A stretch of 64,000 nt of DNA from DATKDP01 sp035546335 (GTDB taxonomy: Bacteria; Acidobacteriota; Thermoanaerobaculia; Gp7-AA8): contig DATKDP010000083.1 in NCBI GenBank assembly GCA_035546335.1, positions 4,781 through 68,780 on the forward strand, given 5' to 3'. The position numbers and the translations under genes were made by a program. Shown here piece after piece: positions 16,498-23,371 of this stretch (positions are counted from its first letter, which is position 1; every line of letters begins with the position of its first letter). The notes beneath the pieces are model-generated. The model searched no databases. It saw only the letters and a list, made by a program, of their open reading frames with translations, and was not told the DNA's origin.

Positions 16498-18441
16498 TCA
16501 TGGGCTTGCGGGGGATCGACTCGCCCAGAGCGCCTGGGACTCTTTCGAAGATCGAAATCGCCCAATGCGCCCCGATTTCCGGAACGCATTCCACAACGCC
16601 AATGGACCGGCCGTCGCCCCGACCAGCCGGCGAGCCCTCGTGGCGTTGTCGGAGCGGACCGCGTCGAGGCCGTGCTGGTCCTCGAGCTCGAATAGTGTGG
16701 CGGTGTGGATGAGGGCGAGATGGGTGAACGCCTGCGGAAAGTTGCCGAGAAATGACTCCGAGGCGGCGTCGATCTCTTCGGCGAACAATCCCACGTCGTT
16801 CGCAGCGCGCAGAAGCGCATCGAATCGCTGCTTCGCCTCCTGTTTCCGGCCCAGCCAGAGGAGAGCGTCGACCAGCCAGAAGCTGCAGATGAGGAACGCG
16901 CCTTCTTCCCCTTGCATGCCGTCCGGGCAGCGATAGCGGTAGACGAACGGGCCGGCGCCGAGGTCTTCGACGATCGCATCGACCGTTCTCTCGAACACGT
17001 CCGGTGCAAGCGGAAAGCCGGTGAACGGAATCGTCAGCAGCGCCGCGTCGAGATGGGGCTTACCGAACGCCTGCACCAGGGTGCCGTGACTGCGATCGAC
17101 CCCGTCGGAGTGGACGGCCTGAACGATTTCATCCGCGGCTCGTCTCCAATTCGACTTCTTCTTTCGACTTCCCGTGAGGCGGCATGCACGATCGAGGGCG
17201 ACCCAGGACATCACCTTCGAGTAGACGTAGTGGAGTGGCTCGCCCCGCATCTCCCAGAGTCCGCTGTCGGGCCTGTGCCATTCTGCCGCGGCGCGATCGG
17301 CAAGCTCGGCGAGAAAGGACCGCGTATTTTCACCGAGGCGGGTCCCGAGGACGTGCTGAATGTGCGCCCAGTCGAGAACTTCGCCGATGACGTCGTGTTG
17401 CGTCTGGTCGTGAGCGCCGTTGCCGATCCGCACGGGGCTGCTCGCGGCATAGCCTTCGAGGTGATCGAGTGTCCGCTCGGGCAGCTCGGGCTCGCCGTCG
17501 ATGCCGTACATGATCAGCAGCCGCGGATACGAAGCGTGGCAGGCCAGGAGCAGATACTCGCCGAAGCGCGATGCCTCTCCGCTGTAACCGAGACTGGCCA
17601 GCGCGTAGAGAGTGAGCGCGGAATCACGCAGCCAGCAGTACCGGTAATCCCAATTGCGGCCCGCTCCGATTGCTTCCGGCAGCGACGTCGTCGGCGAGGC
17701 AACGAGCGCTCCGCTGGGTGCGTACGTCATCGCCTTGAGAGCCAGCGCGCTCCGCACCACGGCGTCGCGGTGCGGACCCTCGTAGCGGATGTAGTCGGTC
17801 CACTCGCGCCAGAACGCAACCGTCGTCTCGAGCAATTCGCCGACACTCGCGCGCGGGTCCCGCGCCCGGGGCGGGTATACGAGAAGCTCGTGACGGTCAC
17901 CTGCACGGACCTCGATTTCCGTCGTCGCACCGCGGTCGCCGACCTGATACGCCAGGCTCGATCGGAGCTGAGAGCCGTCTGATCCGGCGACGCCGCTCTC
18001 CATCGCCGTGAGGAGAGGCCGGTGCCCGCCGTAGTCCGTCGTCGGGTCGTACAGGACGGTGACGCCGACGGTTCCGCTGATCCCCTCCACGACGCGGGCG
18101 AGAACGGATGGCGAGCAGAGTGTCACGTAGTCGTGCAGGCTCGCCCCGGGGAGTCGTCCGACGGGCATGAAATCCGTCAGCCGGATCGTCCCGGATGCAG
18201 TCCAAAACGTCGTCTGGAGCACGTTCGTCGCCGGGAGATACCCACGTTCTACCGTGAAGTCCACGGCGGGACGAATGTGAAACGAGCCTCCTCGTTCCGC
18301 ATCGAGGATGGCGCAGAACATCGGCGCGTCGTCGAATCTGCCGAAAGTGCACCAGTCGATACTCCCGGCACGCGAGACGAGTGCTGCGCCGTGACAATCG
18401 CCGACGAGCGCGTAATCGCGGATGGGCGAATACCTGGTCAT
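16498..18441 (-). CDS. glycoside hydrolase family 15 protein (glucoamylase/trehalase-like)
   Basis: A 647-residue cytoplasmic GH15 enzyme expected to hydrolyse alpha-glucosidic bonds. An N-terminal beta-sandwich (about 1-230) opens with YSPIRDYALVGDCHGAALVS and SIDWCTFGRFD. The (alpha/alpha)6 barrel follows with GRNWDYRYCWLRDSA (general-acid region), HDQTQHDVIGEVLDWA and, near the end, EEIDAASESFLGNFPQAFTH, which holds the catalytic base Glu. There is no signal peptide. The start at 18441 (MTRYSPIRDY) overlaps the SDR stop as ATGA; the codon at 18471 is inside the SDR gene. The pairing with an SDR is a typical sugar- or stress-metabolism unit. Confidence 0.92.
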   Translation of the reverse strand: MTRYSPIRDYALVGDCHGAALVSRAGSIDWCTFGRFDDAPMFCAILDAERGGSFHIRPAVDFTVERGYLPATNVLQTTFWTASGTIRLTDFMPVGRLPGASLHDYVTLCSPSVLARVVEGISGTVGVTVLYDPTTDYGGHRPLLTAMESGVAGSDGSQLRSSLAYQVGDRGATTEIEVRAGDRHELLVYPPRARDPRASVGELLETTVAFWREWTDYIRYEGPHRDAVVRSALALKAMTYAPSGALVASPTTSLPEAIGAGRNWDYRYCWLRDSALTLYALASLGYSGEASRFGEYLLLACHASYPRLLIMYGIDGEPELPERTLDHLEGYAASSPVRIGNGAHDQTQHDVIGEVLDWAHIQHVLGTRLGENTRSFLAELADRAAAEWHRPDSGLWEMRGEPLHYVYSKVMSWVALDRACRLTGSRKKKSNWRRAADEIVQAVHSDGVDRSHGTLVQAFGKPHLDAALLTIPFTGFPLAPDVFERTVDAIVEDLGAGPFVYRYRCPDGMQGEEGAFLICSFWLVDALLWLGRKQEAKQRFDALLRAANDVGLFAEEIDAASESFLGNFPQAFTHLALIHTATLFELEDQHGLDAVRSDNATRARRLVGATAGPLALWNAFRKSGRIGRFRSSKESQALWASRSPASP

Positions 18442-19241
18442 CGCGTGCGCGCTCCGAGCGCCTTCCCCCATACCGGTTTTCCTGACGCCGCGGGGAGGAA
18501 CGCGTTGCCGACGATCGCCCTGGTCGTGCTCCAGGCGACGTTGACCTCGCGGCGATGGTGATCGACGGCCCAGACGACGGCGCGTGCGGGAATCTCGGGC
18601 TGGAAGATCGTACCGACCGGAGCGGCCCGGCGCGGCAGCCGGCTCTTCACCTGGTCTAACTGCGGCGTGTTGACCGCCGGCAGGTTCACCATCGTCAGCT
18701 TCACGTTGCTCTTGTCGTGCAGCAGCTCGGCGTACAGCGAATCGTTGAACCCCTGGATGGCGTGTTTGGCCGCGCAGTACGCCGCCTGGAGCGGAATGCC
18801 GCGATAGGCGAGGGCGGAGCCGACCTGCACGATCGTGCCACGGTCGCGGGGCAGCATGCGCCTCAGCGCCGCCATCGTTCCGTAGGCCACTCCGAGATAC
18901 GTCACCTCGGTCACGCGCCTGATCTCGTCGGGCTGCAGATCTCTCACCGGCGAGAAGACCGAGACCATCGCGTTGTTCACCCAGACGTCGATCGGCCCGA
19001 AGGCCCTCTCGACCTCGTCTGCCGCGGCTTCGACGCCGTCCGCATTCGCCACGTCTAGTGGAAGAACGAGCGCTTCGCCGCCGAGATCCTCCACCTCCCG
19101 CTTCGCCGCGGCGAGACCGTCCCGGCCGCGCGCGACGAGTCCGACGCGTGCGCCGCGCCGTGCAAACTCCCTGACGATCGCCCGACCGACTCCTGCGGAC
19201 GCGCCGGTCACGACGACGACCTCACCCGTTCTCTTCTCCAT
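18438..19241 (-). CDS. short-chain dehydrogenase/reductase
   Basis: A 267-residue Rossmann enzyme of the classical SDR type. It has the cofactor motif TGASAGVGRAI, VNNAMVS in place of NNAG, catalytic S of VGSALAYRG and the YCAAK pair. R35 after the second strand suggests NADP preference. The C-terminal extension (about 200-267) resembles membrane-associating SDRs of the DltE type. ATG 19241 lies 4 bases after GAGGTATCC, a modest ribosome site. It is the first gene of a two-gene unit with the GH15 enzyme. Substrate unknown. Confidence 0.9.
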   Translation of the reverse strand: MEKRTGEVVVVTGASAGVGRAIVREFARRGARVGLVARGRDGLAAAKREVEDLGGEALVLPLDVANADGVEAAADEVERAFGPIDVWVNNAMVSVFSPVRDLQPDEIRRVTEVTYLGVAYGTMAALRRMLPRDRGTIVQVGSALAYRGIPLQAAYCAAKHAIQGFNDSLYAELLHDKSNVKLTMVNLPAVNTPQLDQVKSRLPRRAAPVGTIFQPEIPARAVVWAVDHHRREVNVAWSTTRAIVGNAFLPAASGKPVWGKALGARTR

Positions 19242-19625
19242 GGATACCTCCTCGCAGCCGTACCCAGCAAGTCGAGATCCAATGTCGCGGGGATGTCGAC
19301 CGCTCGCCGGCGTGCTCCGAGTCGCGCCTCATGGCGACCACGAGCGAGGCCAGGGTGTGATTGCAGTCTCAGTCTGCAATCGCCGATGAGCACCCGCCTG
19401 CAACGGCGACGCTGTCCGGTCTTCTCCCTCGATCCTGACTTGATCGCCGGGCGGAGCGTTCTTTTCGTCGGAGTCACCGAAAACGTCGCCAGCTTCAACA
19501 ATACCGCCGATATCGGCCTTCACCTTGGCCTGACGACGACGTTCCGATGATTGATGCAAGGCGGCACGCCCGAATCCTGCCCAACTGGACGGCGCCGATT
19601 CGGCGCCAGGCTCGTCAGACGTCGC
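19242..19625. other. intergenic stretch without a recognisable gene
   Basis: About 380 bp upstream of the SDR gene. Frames on both strands are open over 80-118 codons, but their composition (Arg/Pro-rich, no recognisable motif) looks like shadow. The SDR promoter should lie near 19250-19330. I see no repeats here. Confidence 0.4.
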
Positions 19626-19742
19626 GTCGATCGCGCGCTCGAACAGACCAACGGCAAGCTGTTCGGCCTCGACGGCGCGGCGCAACTTCCGGGGATGCAG
19701 GCGACGACGCTCGCCTCACTCAAAGAGAAAGCCGCGAGCTGA
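19626..19742 (+). pseudogene. C-terminal Fis-type HTH fragment of a sigma-54 regulator
   Basis: The frame reads RALEQTNGKLFGLDGAAQLP and GMQATTLASLKEKAAS. This matches the last ~40 residues of NtrC/FhlA-type activators, where the usual text is GPxGAAxLLGMxPTTLxSR. Nothing of the AAA+ domain is visible upstream. It seems to be the end of a deleted regulator that once preceded the DUF547-TVP38 cluster. Confidence 0.5.
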
Positions 19743-19810
19743 CAACGCAATCACAGGCGCGCCCCGTTCGTCTTCGGTGGCGTGAGAGATTTCGATGCCT
19801 GCGAGGCGTG

Positions 19811-20083
19811 ATGCGCCACCTGCTGATCTTTCTGCCGGCTCTGGCCCTGCCAATCTCCGCATGTGCAAAGAGCGATGCTGGCGACTCGGTGCGCCGGGCG
19901 AGCCTTCCGGCGTCGTCCGCCGCGGCCGAGCCTGATTACTCCGAGTGGAACCGACTGCTGGCAACGTACTACGACCCCGCACGCGGGATGAACTATGCGG
20001 GATTGAAAGCAAGCGATCTCGCTGGAGGCCATGAGAGATGGTGTCGAACGGAAAGACAGCAGGGAAGAAGATCGCGCTCCTGA
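19811..20083 (+). pseudogene. truncated DUF547-family lipoprotein
   Basis: ATG 19811 opens a lipoprotein signal (LIFLPALALPISAC) and then YSEWNRLLATYYDPARGMNY AGLKASD, the very start of a DUF547 domain. After about residue 78 the text becomes unrelated (GHERWCRTERQQGRRS), because the frame runs into the TVP38 gene that starts at 20038. About 170 residues of the domain are missing, so an internal deletion has joined the two genes. Confidence 0.65.
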
Positions 20084-20718
20084 CGGGCGCCGCCGGCGTC
20101 GCAGTGGTGGCGTTCCTGGTCCTGCGCAGCCGAGGGGTCGATCCGCGCCAGATCGGAGAATGGCTCGCCGGCGCCGGCGACCGCTGGTGGGCGCCCGTTG
20201 CCTTCATCGGGCTTTACGCATTGTTCAACACGACCCTCCTGCCGGCCACCGCGCTCACGCTCACGGCCGGCGTGGTGTGGGGCTGGTTCGTGGGAGGCTT
20301 GTGGGTCCTTGCGGCATCGACGATCGGTTCCGCAATTCCCTACTGGATCGCCTGGTCCGGATCCGGCTGGGTCGAAGAGGTGATGAGCCGAAAGGCGCCG
20401 CGCATGCTCGGCGCGCTGAAGAAGGAGGGCTTCATGACCCTGCTCCTGCTGCGCCTGATTCCGGTCATTCCCTACAACATCCTGAACTATGTCGCCGGTC
20501 TCGCGTGCATCCGCCCTCGGGAGTATCTCGCCGCGACCTTCATCGGCACGATTCCGGGGATCTTCATCTTCACCTGGCTCGCATCGTCCATCGCCGCCGG
20601 CCTGGTGAGTCCGCGGCAGGCGTTCGTCCGCATTCTGATCGCCGGTGCGCTGCTCGCAGCCCTGGCGATCGTGTCCCGTTTCTTTTCCGACAAAGTGAGG
20701 GCGAGGCTACACGCATGA
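20038..20718 (+). CDS. TVP38/TMEM64 (DedA-like, VTT domain) membrane protein
   Basis: A 226-residue integral membrane protein with hydrophobic segments at about 13-29, 50-68, 70-98, 130-152, 160-185 and 195-212. The family core is seen as LPATALTLTAGVVWG, the polar Gly-rich STIGSAIPYWIAW reentrant segment and LLLLRLIPVIPYNILNYVAGL. VTT-domain proteins are linked to lipid scrambling or membrane homeostasis. Its stop overlaps the DUF3179 start as ATGA. The cluster VTT-DUF3179-flavin disulfide reductase recurs in several phyla. Confidence 0.9.
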   Translation: MVSNGKTAGKKIALLTGAAGVAVVAFLVLRSRGVDPRQIGEWLAGAGDRWWAPVAFIGLYALFNTTLLPATALTLTAGVVWGWFVGGLWVLAASTIGSAIPYWIAWSGSGWVEEVMSRKAPRMLGALKKEGFMTLLLLRLIPVIPYNILNYVAGLACIRPREYLAATFIGTIPGIFIFTWLASSIAAGLVSPRQAFVRILIAGALLAALAIVSRFFSDKVRARLHA

Positions 20719-21734
20719 GACGACTGATCCTCCTTGCATTGCTCTTGTCCGCGGCATGTCAGCAGCAAACCGTCGGCGCGCAGCCGCGGTCCGGGCTGCC
20801 GCACGTCACCGAGATCGGGAATGACCGCGTGCACACGCTGCTCGCGCCGGACGCGATTCCGTCGATCGACGAGCCGAGATTCGTGCCAGCATCCGAAGCG
20901 GCGTTCATGTCCGATGACGAACCGGTCGTCGGGGTCGTCCTCGGTGGCGTGGCCAAGGCGTACTCGACCTGGCACCTCGATCACCATGAGATCGTGAACG
21001 ACACCATCGCCTCCAAACCGCTCGCGGTCACATGGTGACCGCTCGCGCATACGGGCGTCGTGTACGCCCGACCGGAAGTCGAAGGGAGCGCCACTACGCT
21101 GGGCGTCTCCGGAATGTTGTGGCGCGACTCGCTCGTGATGTACGACCGCGCCACGCGCTCGCTCTGGAGTCAGGTCGACGGCAAGGCGATGGCAGGTCCG
21201 ATGAAGGGAAAGCGGCTGGAGGAGATCCCCTCCGAGCAGACGACGTGGGGCGACTGGAAACAGCGTCATCCGGACACTCTGGTACTCGTCAAACCGCGTC
21301 TCTCCGGATCGCAATACGAAGGCTATTTCGTCGATCGAGAGCGCATCGGCGTCCGCGGGTCGCGAAATCCTGACTCGCGTTTGCCAGGAAAAGATCTCGT
21401 CCTCGGTCTCGAAGCCGATGGGCGTTTCGCCGCGGTGCCGCTCGAGGCGCTCCGCCGGAGACCGATGCTGCTGGCCACCGCGCTCGGCCGGCCGATTGTC
21501 GTCACGCGCACGGCGGCGTACGATCGGCGTGTGGCCGATCGCATGCTGACGCTGGAGCCGGCCGCCGCCGGGCGCATGCGGGATCGCGAGACCGGCTCGA
21601 TCTGGTCGATGGAGAGCGGCGAGGCCATCGAAGGCCCGCTTCAGGGTCAGCACATGACGCGCGTTTCGGCGAAGACGGTCTACTGGGCAATCTGGGCAAA
21701 ATTCCATCCCGAGAGTGAGGTCGTCGAACCATGA
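20715..21734 (+). CDS. DUF3179 lipoprotein with an in-frame TGA (candidate UGA-recoded or nonsense-mutated gene)
   Basis: One frame of 340 codons, broken only by TGA at 21036-21038 (codon 108). Upstream are a lipobox LLLSAAC, PAIPS-like IPSIDEPRFV, and VVGVVLGGVAKAYSTWHLDHHE ending at SKPLAVTW. Immediately downstream, in the same frame, the domain continues (PLAHTGVVYARPEVEG, LGVSGMLWRDSLVMYDR, LWSQVDGKAMAGP). The family usually has Cys at the TGA position (TWCPL, often CPLC). A hairpin of 7 bp (CGGGCGT/ACGCCCG, loop CGTGT) starts 13 nt after the TGA, the spacing of a bacterial SECIS. Either Sec is inserted or a recent TGC-to-TGA change has killed the gene; sequence alone cannot decide. Function of DUF3179 is unknown. 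Confidence 0.75.
21052..21070 (+). promoter_or_regulatory. SECIS-like hairpin after in-frame TGA
   Basis: Arms CGGGCGT (21052-21058) and ACGCCCG (21064-21070) enclose loop CGTGT, with G as the second loop base. The stem begins 13 nt past the TGA. Geometry resembles bacterial SECIS elements such as that of fdhF, but stems of this size are common by chance in GC-rich DNA. Confidence 0.3.
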
Positions 21735-21877
21735 AACTTGCACGGCTGCGAGCATCGCTTGGTCTCGAGCTGGCGGACGCCGTTCAAGCGGCGAGTGCGC
21801 TCGCCGTCGACGCTGATGCGCTCGTGACGCACGACCGGGACTTCTCTCGCACCCGCCCCCTCAGAGTGATCTCGTGA
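21731..21877 (+). pseudogene. duplicated C-terminal fragment of the VapC gene
   Basis: 48 codons nearly identical to the last 45 codons of the PIN toxin at 22464-22889 (LRASLGLELADAVQAASALA, LVTHDRDFSR). The fragment is fused to ATGAAAC, the first seven bases of the flavin-reductase gene as found at 23369, so the junction is exactly at 21737/21738. The first PIN half is missing, so it cannot be active. Confidence 0.8.
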
Positions 21878-21949
21878 AGCCGCCATCGACGGTGACACGT
21901 GGGAACCTCCGGCCATGACCCTGCGAACCATGGGTACGATCTCGCAAGT

Positions 21950-21973
21950 GGCCGAAGATTCCGATCTTCGGCC
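21950..21973. repeat. palindromic repeat, copy 4
   Basis: Perfect GGCCGAAGAT/TCCG/ATCTTCGGCC hairpin preceded by CCATGGGTACGATCTCGC, a flank shared with the copies at 22962 and 23030. Faces copy 5. Confidence 0.85.
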
Positions 21974-22078
21974 TCGTGACTGGCGACTCGGGGAACCAGG
22001 GGAACGATCTCGCAGGCGGCTCAGCCGCATGGCGCAGGCGCGGGTGCTGCCAATCGTTCAGCGCGTCGTCCGTCACCG

Positions 22079-22102
22079 GGCCGAAGATCAGAATCTTCGG
22101 CC
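22079..22102. repeat. palindromic repeat, copy 5 (inverted)
   Basis: Inverted orientation, with one change in the loop-proximal base (CAGA instead of CGGA). Flanked on the left by CGTCACC like the other inverted copies. Confidence 0.82.
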
Positions 22103-22190
22103 ACAACTCCGAGGCGACGCAGGCAGTAAGTGAACCGGTAGCTGATTGAAGGGAACGTCGTCGTTTGCTCGGGCCCCTTGACCGGTTACC

Positions 22191-22204
22191 GTACGGCGCT
22201 GTAC
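22191..22204. promoter_or_regulatory. near-palindrome GTACGGCGCTGTAC, candidate antitoxin operator
   Basis: A 14-bp palindrome with one mismatched pair, lying 17 bases before the antitoxin ATG. Type II antitoxins usually bind such a site to repress their own module. Position and symmetry are the only evidence. Confidence 0.4.
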
Positions 22205-22221
22205 AGTTATCGGGAAGAAAG

Positions 22222-22476
22222 ATGAAGAGACTCCCACGCAAGGGGGCAGAAGAGGCCCGCACTCAGCTTCCGGATCTGTTGCGAGCCGCCGAGAACGGGC
22301 GCTCGACCATCATCACCAGGCACGGACAGCCCGTCGCCGTTCTCGTGCCCGTGGACGAGCTGACTGCGAGAGGTCGTCAACGGCCGCTCGCATCCCTCAG
22401 GGGATCGGGCCGTGGTCTGTGGGGCAAAGACAGCTCGCGGACCCTTCGGAATCTGCGTGACGAATGGAACCGCTAG
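22222..22476 (+). CDS. vapB: Phd/YefM-family antitoxin (VapB role)
   Basis: An 84-residue protein starting at ATG 22222. Its N-terminal Phd/YefM fold reads EEARTQLPDLLRAAENGRST, then IITRHGQPVAVLVPVDEL. The tail (about 55-84), with GLWGKDSS and LRDEWNR, is the usual toxin-wrapping segment. It overlaps the PIN gene by 13 bases. The module sits inside an insertion that splits the DUF3179-reductase gene pair. Confidence 0.88.
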   Translation: MKRLPRKGAEEARTQLPDLLRAAENGRSTIITRHGQPVAVLVPVDELTARGRQRPLASLRGSGRGLWGKDSSRTLRNLRDEWNR

Positions 22477-22889
22477 ATCTCGAGGGACTGCCCTCGGGGG
22501 CGCTACTCCTGCTGGACTCGGCGCCGATCATCTATTTTCTGGAAGATCATCCACAGTTCGGCTCGCGCTTTCAGCCGCTCTTCGAGGCGCACCAGGCCGG
22601 AGAATGGCGTTTCGCGATCACCACCGTCACGATCGCCGAGGTGCTTACCGGCCCTCTGCAGTCGGGTGACGAGGCCCTCGCACGACGATACCGCGCCATT
22701 CTGGAGTCGTGGCAGGTGATCGCCCTGGACACGGACATCGCAAAGAGCGCTGCACGACTGCGAGCGTCGCTTGGTCTCAAGCTGGCGGACGCCGTTCAAG
22801 CGGCGAGTGCGCTCGCCGTCGACGCTGATGCGCTCGTGACGCACGATCGGGACTTCTCTCGCGTCCGTCCCCTCAGAGTGATCTCGTGA
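22464..22889 (+). CDS. vapC: PIN-domain toxin VapC
   Basis: A 141-residue PIN ribonuclease with a complete acidic set: D19 in LLLDSAPIIYFLED, E59 in VTIAEVLTG, D110 of KLADAVQAASAL and D127 of LVTHDRDF. The last 45 codons plus the repeat-bearing downstream region are duplicated upstream at 21738-22104, so the locus has been rearranged by unequal exchange. Its cognate antitoxin overlaps it. Confidence 0.92.
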   Translation: MEPLDLEGLPSGALLLLDSAPIIYFLEDHPQFGSRFQPLFEAHQAGEWRFAITTVTIAEVLTGPLQSGDEALARRYRAILESWQVIALDTDIAKSAARLRASLGLKLADAVQAASALAVDADALVTHDRDFSRVRPLRVIS

Positions 22890-22961
22890 AGCCGCCATCG
22901 ACGGTGACACGTGGGAACCTCCGGCCATGACCCAGCGGACCATGGGTACGATCTCGCAGGT

Positions 22962-22985
22962 GGCCGAAGATTCCGATCTTCGGCC
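22962..22985. repeat. palindromic repeat, copy 6
   Basis: Perfect hairpin; first half of a tandem ~68-bp duplication with copy 7. Confidence 0.85.
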
Positions 22986-23029
22986 CGGTGACTGGCGACT
23001 CAGGGAGCGAGGGGTACGATCTCGCGAGT

Positions 23030-23053
23030 GGCCGAAGATTCCGATCTTCGGCC
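23030..23053. repeat. palindromic repeat, copy 7
   Basis: Perfect hairpin; second half of the tandem pair, in the same orientation and 68 bases after copy 6. Confidence 0.85.
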
Positions 23054-23158
23054 TGGTGACTGGCGACTCGGGGAGCCAGGGGAACGATCTCGCAGGCGGC
23101 TCGGCCGCTTGGCGCAGGCGCGGGTGCTACCGATGGTTCACTGCGTCGTCCGTCACCA

Positions 23159-23182
23159 GGCCGAAGATCGGAATCTTCGGCC
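23159..23182. repeat. palindromic repeat, copy 8 (inverted)
   Basis: Perfect hairpin in opposite orientation to copies 6 and 7, left flank CGTCACCA. Closes the repeat module. Confidence 0.85.
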
Positions 23183-23255
23183 ACGTTGCGCAATCATGGG
23201 CTGGGATCGTTCGTTCTTCCGACTGTGACGATTGGTTTCCACCGCACCGCCGGCC

Positions 23256-23371
23256 GGGCCGATTGTAGTCACGCGCACGGCGGCGTACGATCGGCGTGTG
23301 GCCGAACGCATGCTGACGCTGGAGCCGGCCGCTGCCGGGCGCAATTCCGAGAGTGAGGTTATCAAACCATG
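23256..23371 (+). pseudogene. duplicated 3' remnant of the DUF3179 gene
   Basis: Bases 23256-23342 match 21489-21577 of the DUF3179 gene, and 23343-23371 match its last ~30 bases (21706-21734); about 130 bases between have been deleted. It ends in the same ATGA overlap with the next gene, showing that DUF3179 and the reductase were adjacent before the VapBC segment arrived. Confidence 0.85.

Larger units (their letters stand above)
21878..22221. other. repeat-filled intergenic stretch upstream of vapB
   Basis: Bases 21878-22104 are a near copy of 22890-23184, including a facing pair of palindromic repeats (21950, 22079). The stretch 22105-22221 is unique and holds the promoter region of the antitoxin gene with a 14-bp near-palindrome. 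Confidence 0.7.
22890..23255. other. repeat-rich intergenic stretch after vapC
   Basis: It contains a direct doubling of a ~68-bp unit (TACGATCTCGC...GACTGGCGACTC with one palindrome each, at 22962 and 23030) and an inverted palindrome at 23159. The equivalent stretch after the VapC fragment (21878-22104) has only one such unit. No gene seen. Confidence 0.7.

Noticed and set aside
20715..21734. Reassigned UGA codon (alternative genetic code) as explanation of the DUF3179 TGA
   Set aside because: TGA ends nifJ, cusC, zwf and many other genes here at natural family lengths, so it is an ordinary stop in this genome.
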